19,267 nt of DNA from an uncultured Lachnospiraceae bacterium (GTDB lineage: Bacteria; Bacillota; Clostridia; Lachnospirales; Lachnospiraceae): NCBI GenBank assembly GCA_958402795.1, contig CATXUX010000053.1, forward strand, positions 1-19,267, read 5' to 3'. This document shows positions 15,581 to 19,267 of this stretch, one piece after another (positions within the stretch are counted from its first letter, which is position 1; the number at the start of each line of letters is the position of its first letter). Under the pieces are notes generated by a model. It had not been told where the DNA came from, did not search any database, and worked only from the letters and a program-made list of their open reading frames with translations. The position numbers were made by a program, and so were the translations under genes.

Positions 15581-16762
15581 TCACTCCTCTCTTTCGAATT
15601 CTCTCGATACCGCCTCCAGTAATTCCCGGATGTTTAAATGCTGCGGACAGACTTTTTCGCATTTTCCGCATTTGATACAGTCGGACGCTTTTCCTGCGTT
15701 CTGGGTATGTACCATATAATACCAGTCGCTGTTCCAGTCCTGATGCTGCTGCTTTGCGTTCATATCTGCAAACAGATCCGGAATGGCGATCGTTTTCGGA
15801 CAGCCTGCGATACAGTAACGGCAGGCTGTGCAAGGGATCAGATCCTGCGCCCGGAAGATCTCGCAGACCCTGCGGATTGCCTCATGTTCTTCCTCAGTCA
15901 GCGGCTGAAACTCCTTCATGAAGCTGATGTTGTCAGTAAGCTGTTCCATATTGCTCATGCCCGACAGCACCATCATCATCTGTGGAAAACTGGCTGCAAA
16001 ACGGATTGCATATGCCGCATTACTCATATTCTGTCCCAGACCGTCAAATATCTCCTGTGCCTTGGGCGGCAGATTGATCAGACTGCCTCCTTTGACCGGC
16101 TCCATCACCACCACCGGTTTCTTATGGCGGACACATACCTCATAGCACTTGCGGCTCTCGATTCCGGCGTCCTCATAATCTACATAATTGAACTGAATCT
16201 GCACAACCTCAATCTGAGGATATTCCGTCAGGATCTGATCCAGGACCTCTGCTCTGTCATGAAAAGAGATTCCCACATGACGGATCTTCCCCTCCGCTTT
16301 CAGGTCAAAAGCAGTTTCATATGCCCGGCATTTTTTAAAGTTCTGAAAATACTCCGCATTCTGTGCATGCATAAGATAAAAATCAAAATATTCCACACCG
16401 CAGGCGGCAAGCTGGCTCTCAAAAAACGGACGAATATCTGTCTCCGTCTTGAAAAAGCCATTTGTCAGCTTATCCGTAAGAATATAACGGTCACGAGGAT
16501 AGCGGCTGGTCAGACACTCCCGCAGGGCGATCTCCGGCGCAATATCATTCAGACGCGCGCAGCGTTCTCCCCACTTGACAGACTCTGCCATCACACGCTT
16601 TTCATTGCAGCGTTTTGCCATCTGGTAGGCGTGCAGGGTATCCCGGATATTTCCCGGCTGCAGCATCGGAAGATGAAGCAATTTTTCAATCAGTTTCAAA
16701 ATGGACTCACGGGAAGATAAGTCCATTTCCACCGGTACCGTATCGAAACCTGCGTCATTCAT
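15581..16762 (-). pseudogene. Chimeric remnant: short-chain dehydrogenase fragments fused to a 4Fe-4S aldo/keto reductase
   Basis: The open frame encodes 393 residues. From about residue 78 onward it is a ferredoxin-fused aldo/keto reductase (COG1453-like). That part has the ALRECLTSRYPRDRY...TDKL and FDFYLMHAQ barrel strands and two C-terminal cluster motifs, CTACRYCIAGCP and CIKCGKCEKVCP. The first barrel strands, which carry the catalytic Asp and Tyr, are absent. Residues 1-78 instead resemble a short-chain dehydrogenase: AGFDTVPVEMDLSSRESI, then, after an apparent internal deletion near residue 28, LPMLQPGNIRDTLHAYQMAK with the YxxxK motif (Tyr46, Lys50) and VMAESVKWGERCARLNDIAP. So two in-frame deletions seem to have joined adjacent genes. 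The ATG has no ribosome binding site and lies just after a terminator-like hairpin. Loss of catalytic residues and of expression signals argues for a pseudogene; a working fusion cannot be excluded. Confidence 0.7.
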
Positions 16763-16774
16763 CGTTTTAGAGTG

Positions 16775-16811
16775 AAAAGGCCGTACCTGTCCTGTTCAGA
16801 TACGGTCTTTT
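16775..16811. terminator. Terminator-like hairpin after the AraC-type gene
   Basis: AAAAGGCCGTA (16775-16785) pairs with TACGGTCTTTT (16801-16811) around a 15-base loop. In the plus-strand RNA one pair is G-U, and the stem is followed by a T-run. In the minus-strand RNA the same position is an A-C mismatch with TTTT in the stem. It lies about 50 bp after the stop of the minus-strand AraC-type gene, the only gene it could serve now, although its best orientation is plus. Confidence 0.55.
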
Positions 16812-16859
16812 TCCTGGTTATTTTTAAACAGCTTTTACCTAAATGCAGAACCTGCCCTC

Positions 16860-17714
16860 TCATTTTTCTTGAACAGGAATCCATACTTCTGCATAATACT
16901 CGTGATCCTGCATCCCCATCTTGAAATCTTTCGGATTACTGTAATACTCGATATTATATCCTTCGGCGATCTCATATGAGCCTGCCGGCAGCCACTCTGA
17001 AAAAATCCTGCGGTTTACTTCCTGAAGTGGAAGCGGCATCGGACCACGGCATGGAAATACTGCCCAGGTATGCTCCCTGATTTCCTGCACATCCAGCTTT
17101 TTAGCCTCAGCCGGTCCTGCGTCATAATCATCCGCGATCATATAGCGGAACTCATTGCCGGCCATCTCCTCATCAAAGCATACGCCGTACATTCCCATCA
17201 CAGGTCTTTCTACCGCCTGCAGAAAGGCTTCATTCCAGAACTGCGGCACTTCCACGTTTGCGTTCTCATAGGAAAAATTCTTAGCAACTCCCATAACCTT
17301 AAATGCCGGCTTCTTTTCGATTCTGTACTCCATTGTACTACCTCCGTCTAATGTTAATTTGATATGCAGCGGAGCAAATGATTTCAGCATCGCGCCACCG
17401 CGTCTCACATCAGTTGGAGTGCTTCCGTGAAACCTGGTAAATGCCCTGGTAAAACTATCCGGAGAATCATAACCATACTTCATTGCAATGTCGATCACCT
17501 TCCTGTCCGATGAAAGGAGTTCCTCCCCGGCGATCGATAATCTTCTCATGCGAACATATTCTCCGACGGTATATCCGCAGAGCATGGAAAACCCTCTCTG
17601 GAAGTAAAATGCGGATGTATTCACTTCCCCGGCAATCCTGCCTACCGTCAGATCTTCGGTTATGTTCCTTTCAATGTAATCAATGGCATCTTCAATGATC
17701 TTAGTCCAGTTCAT
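16860..17714 (-). CDS. AraC-family regulator with C-terminal GyrI-like effector domain
   Basis: The 284-aa transcription regulator has two AraC helix-turn-helix units at the N-terminus (about 5-105). The first is LTVGRIAGEVNTSAFYFQRGF; the second includes IDIAMKYGYDSPDSFTRAF and GSTPTDVRR. A GyrI/Rob-like small-molecule-binding domain follows (about 125-284), with MEYRIEKKPAFKVMGV and the EYY...AEVWIPV end. This is the SoxS/Rob-like order seen in regulators of drug or stress responses; the ligand is unknown. GGAGG lies seven bases before the ATG. The gene follows a MerR-type promoter and a 31-codon stub, which may now provide its transcription. The downstream reductase remnant may have been its target. 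Confidence 0.9.
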   Translation of the reverse strand: MNWTKIIEDAIDYIERNITEDLTVGRIAGEVNTSAFYFQRGFSMLCGYTVGEYVRMRRLSIAGEELLSSDRKVIDIAMKYGYDSPDSFTRAFTRFHGSTPTDVRRGGAMLKSFAPLHIKLTLDGGSTMEYRIEKKPAFKVMGVAKNFSYENANVEVPQFWNEAFLQAVERPVMGMYGVCFDEEMAGNEFRYMIADDYDAGPAEAKKLDVQEIREHTWAVFPCRGPMPLPLQEVNRRIFSEWLPAGSYEIAEGYNIEYYSNPKDFKMGMQDHEYYAEVWIPVQEK

Positions 17715-17741
17715 CTGGTCACCTCCAACTTGATTGTGACT

Positions 17742-17837
17742 TCAGTATAGCGTTTCCACCCGGAGGCTTCCCGACAATAACTGCTCACTTTTGTCCTGAT
17801 TCACTTCGTGTACTGTCATCATTGGCATTTCTTCCAT
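17742..17837 (-). pseudogene. 31-codon stub resembling the start of a MerR-family regulator
   Basis: Just downstream of a MerR-type promoter is a short frame, MEEMPMMTVHEVNQ followed by DKSEQLLSGSLRVETLY and a stop. MTVHEV is a common opening of MerR/TipA-like regulators (usually continued by S-x-L-T/A-G-V-S-x-R-T-L). The rest does not match, so this may be the truncated and decayed start of a lost MerR gene, or a leader peptide for the AraC-type gene 27 bp downstream. The call rests mainly on the promoter type. Confidence 0.35.
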
Positions 17838-17852
17838 TCGCTTGATAATGTT

Positions 17853-17883
17853 ACTATAAACCATTACGCAGCGTAGGAGTCAA
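17853..17883 (-). promoter_or_regulatory. MerR-type promoter (19-bp spacer with dyad)
   Basis: On the minus strand TTGACT and TATAGT are separated by 19 bp, longer than the usual 17. The spacer contains the dyad TACGC-A/T-GCGTA (17865-17875). Over-long spacers with a central dyad are the hallmark of promoters that MerR proteins activate by DNA distortion. It lies upstream of the MerR-like stub and the AraC-type gene. The rest of the 17715-17909 gap carries only the stub and the AraC ribosome binding site. Confidence 0.55.
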
Positions 17884-17909
17884 GACTTTTTTAAGAAACA
17901 ATAACATCA

Positions 17910-18872
17910 TTATACATTTCCGTATTGAATTGTACCCGTGCTGATCGCTTTTTGAACTGCCACCGATCCGGCTTTGATCTTATGATCGATCAGTCCATAT
18001 TTTTTGAGGGCACAATACAGTTTTTCCGCGTTTGTAGAATCCATGTCGCAAAGTGGCAGACGGCAGGGTCCGACCGCATACCCCATCGCTCTCATAGCCT
18101 GCTTTACAGGAATCGGATTGACATCTAAAAACAACGCTTCGATCAGATCAAGATACTGAAGCTGCAAATTATCACTTTCCTCGGTATTTCCGTCAAAATA
18201 AAACTGGCAAATGTCGTGAGTTTCTTTTGGACATATATTAGATAATACGGAAATAACCCCTTTCCCACCGATAGCCAGCGCCGAAGTAATCTGATCGTCA
18301 TTTCCTGAATAAATCGATAAATCCTCCTTGCAAAGGGCAGCGATCTTCGCAATTTGAGAGAAATTACCACTTGCCTCCTTGCAGGCAACAATATTATCTA
18401 TTTCACTTAAGCGTTTATAAGTAGCCGGAAAGATATTTACCCCCGTTCTGGAAGGGACATTATATAAAATGATCGGAAGACCGGTCGCTTCTGCACATGT
18501 CTTAAAGTGAAGATAAAGTCCCTGCTGTGAAGTTTTATTGTAATACGGCGTCACATGAAGTAATGCGTCTGCTCCAACCCGCTCACATTCTCTGGAAAGC
18601 CAGATGGCATGCGCAGTGTTATTGCTGCCGGCTCCGGCGATAACCGGAATTTTTCCGTTTATTTCTTTTACAGCAAATTCTACCAGCTCTATATGCTCGT
18701 CATCACTCAACGTAGAACCCTCCCCGGTCGTCCCGGCGATAACGACTGCATCTGCTTTGTTTGCGACCTGCATCTGCAGCAATTCCCGAAATGTCTGATA
18801 ATTAATACTCCCGTCTTCATGCATCGGTGTGACCAGCGCTGTTCCTGCTCCTTTAAAAATAAGATGTTTCAT
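17910..18872 (-). CDS. dapA: 4-hydroxy-tetrahydrodipicolinate synthase
   Basis: DapA condenses pyruvate with aspartate semialdehyde, the committing step of the lysine/diaminopimelate pathway for protein and peptidoglycan. The 320-aa sequence has the TIM-barrel family motifs: GTTGEGST (47-54), PYYNKTSQQG (109-118), Tyr137 in LYNVPSRTG, Arg142, and the Schiff-base Lys165 in CKEASGN. This supports true DapA rather than a sialic-acid lyase paralogue, though paralogues are hard to exclude. About 25 residues at the C-terminus (after KKYGLI) exceed the usual ~295-aa length. The start at 18872 begins at the conserved MKHLIFKG; AAGGG is 11 bases upstream, slightly far. An ATG seven codons earlier is possible but has a worse site. 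It follows a small unknown gene by about 60 bp. Confidence 0.9.
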   Translation of the reverse strand: MKHLIFKGAGTALVTPMHEDGSINYQTFRELLQMQVANKADAVVIAGTTGEGSTLSDDEHIELVEFAVKEINGKIPVIAGAGSNNTAHAIWLSRECERVGADALLHVTPYYNKTSQQGLYLHFKTCAEATGLPIILYNVPSRTGVNIFPATYKRLSEIDNIVACKEASGNFSQIAKIAALCKEDLSIYSGNDDQITSALAIGGKGVISVLSNICPKETHDICQFYFDGNTEESDNLQLQYLDLIEALFLDVNPIPVKQAMRAMGYAVGPCRLPLCDMDSTNAEKLYCALKKYGLIDHKIKAGSVAVQKAISTGTIQYGNV

Positions 18873-18873
18873 A

Positions 18874-18913
18874 ATATTTTCATCCCTTCTCATATTTTCT
18901 CATACTTTCTCAT
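18874..18913 (-). repeat. Four imperfect 10-bp tandem repeats in the dapA leader
   Basis: Reading the minus strand, ATGAGAAAGT, ATGAGAAAAT, ATGAGAAGGG and ATGAAAATAT follow each other without gaps, directly before the dapA start. Each unit begins with ATGA, and the third supplies the probable ribosome binding site. A ten-codon frame (MTGMRKYEKI, stop) starting at 18922 runs through the first two units. Confidence 0.6.
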
Positions 18914-18934
18914 GCCTGTCATATCAGACAATGC

Positions 18935-19204
18935 TTATCTGTTTGAATCGTCACTCATGCAGCAGATCATCCATCCCTCAGAGGAATCGTCAGGATCGTT
19001 CATGCAAATGTATACTTTATACATCGTGTCATCAATTTGATACTTTACTGAATTTTTCTGCAATACTTTTCTGTAATGTTTGCCATGTTCAAGGCAAAAA
19101 TGGCGAATCATGTCGCACGCCTCCTTCGTTGAGGGTTTTTCATTCGTGTAAAGAATAATTTCTTTTTGGGGACATCGTTCCAATATGGGAATCGTTGAAT
19201 CCAT
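18935..19204 (-). CDS. Small protein of unknown function upstream of dapA
   Basis: This 89-aa soluble protein is not one I recognise. It contains three scattered cysteines (11, 30, 37) and a Cys pair near the end (GWMICCMSDD). The middle is basic and helical (CDMIRHFCLEHGKHYRKVL), and the C-terminal half appears beta-rich (KYQIDDTMYKVYICMN) and ends acidic. No signal peptide or TM segment is seen. A strong AGGAGG lies eight bases before the ATG, which supports a real gene. It precedes dapA by about 60 bp on the same strand and is probably co-transcribed with it. The promoter could not be fixed: a TTGACT lies upstream at 19235-19240 but only 10 bp from the nearest TATACT. Confidence 0.6.
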   Translation of the reverse strand: MDSTIPILERCPQKEIILYTNEKPSTKEACDMIRHFCLEHGKHYRKVLQKNSVKYQIDDTMYKVYICMNDPDDSSEGWMICCMSDDSNR

Positions 19205-19267
19205 TTTTTATACCTCCTAGTATAATAATGGTGTAGTCAAGAATGCCTACTGGTTAATAGTTACAAA

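Noticed and set aside
15638..16720. A 360-codon plus-strand frame opposite the reductase remnant
   Set aside because: Composition is His/Ile/Leu-rich without domains or an RBS; it mirrors the minus-strand coding sequence, which has clear ferredoxin and barrel motifs.
15581..16762. Calling this frame an intact 4Fe-4S aldo/keto reductase
   Set aside because: The length looks normal, but the N-terminal barrel strands with catalytic Asp and Tyr are replaced by dehydrogenase-like sequence, and no RBS precedes the ATG.
17715..17909. Lysine riboswitch or other RNA element near dapA
   Set aside because: This region is downstream of dapA, and the dapA leader itself is only about 60 bp with no conserved riboswitch features.
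19219..19240. Promoter for the small gene at the right edge (TTGACT ... TATACT)
   Set aside because: The spacer is only 10 bp, too short for a sigma-A promoter; the true promoter may lie beyond the window.

Overview
The window looks like a Firmicutes chromosome, most likely a gut Clostridia member of the Lachnospiraceae type. The evidence is strong purine-rich ribosome binding sites, TTGACA/TATAAT promoters, an M50-like acidic-tailed FtsH, a PcsB-like coiled-coil 3D-domain wall protein, a clostridial [FeFe]-hydrogenase-like iron-sulfur protein, and best recall matches to Lachnospiraceae proteins. No rRNA, tRNA, CRISPR array, insertion sequence or riboswitch was recognised, and no gene-free stretch exceeds about 300 bases.

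Layout. Housekeeping part (1-7200): ftsH then uvrC run leftward (minus strand). pyrG and a secreted coiled-coil/3D wall protein run rightward from the divergent region at 4166-4336. A 13-bp perfect hairpin at 7196-7224 closes the plus-strand genes and overlaps the stop of the convergent hydrogenase-like gene. From there to the right edge all genes are on the minus strand. A lipoprotein alkaline phosphatase and a YibE/F membrane protein are directly coupled (TAA followed by ATG with no gap). They sit behind a promoter with four PhoP-box-like repeats, which suggests phosphate-starvation control.

Accessory part (about 11.6-15.5 kb): an AT-richer stretch carries two compact three-gene operons. 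The first is XRE repressor - ImmA/IrrE zinc peptidase - PIN-domain nuclease, with overlapping stop/RBS and TTGA start/stop junctions and palindromes in and beside its promoter. This is the architecture expected of a protease-derepressed, toxin-like stress or defence module. The second is XRE regulator - 124-aa protein beginning with the peculiar NSSSSSF motif - SPASM radical SAM enzyme with an unusual C-x7-C-x6-C cluster motif. It is a candidate undescribed peptide/protein-modification system, and the most intriguing item here.

Scarred part (15.6-17.9 kb): what looks like an aldo/keto reductase is an in-frame chimera. Its first ~78 residues look like two separated pieces of a short-chain dehydrogenase, and the N-terminal part of the reductase barrel is missing. 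It has no RBS and lies behind a terminator-like hairpin, so it is probably a pseudogene. Upstream are an AraC/GyrI-like regulator and, before it, a MerR-type promoter (19-bp spacer with dyad) leading only into a 31-codon stub resembling a MerR N-terminus. The right edge holds dapA (with a C-terminal extension) preceded by a small unknown gene. Function assignments rest on motifs read by eye; no similarity search was run.
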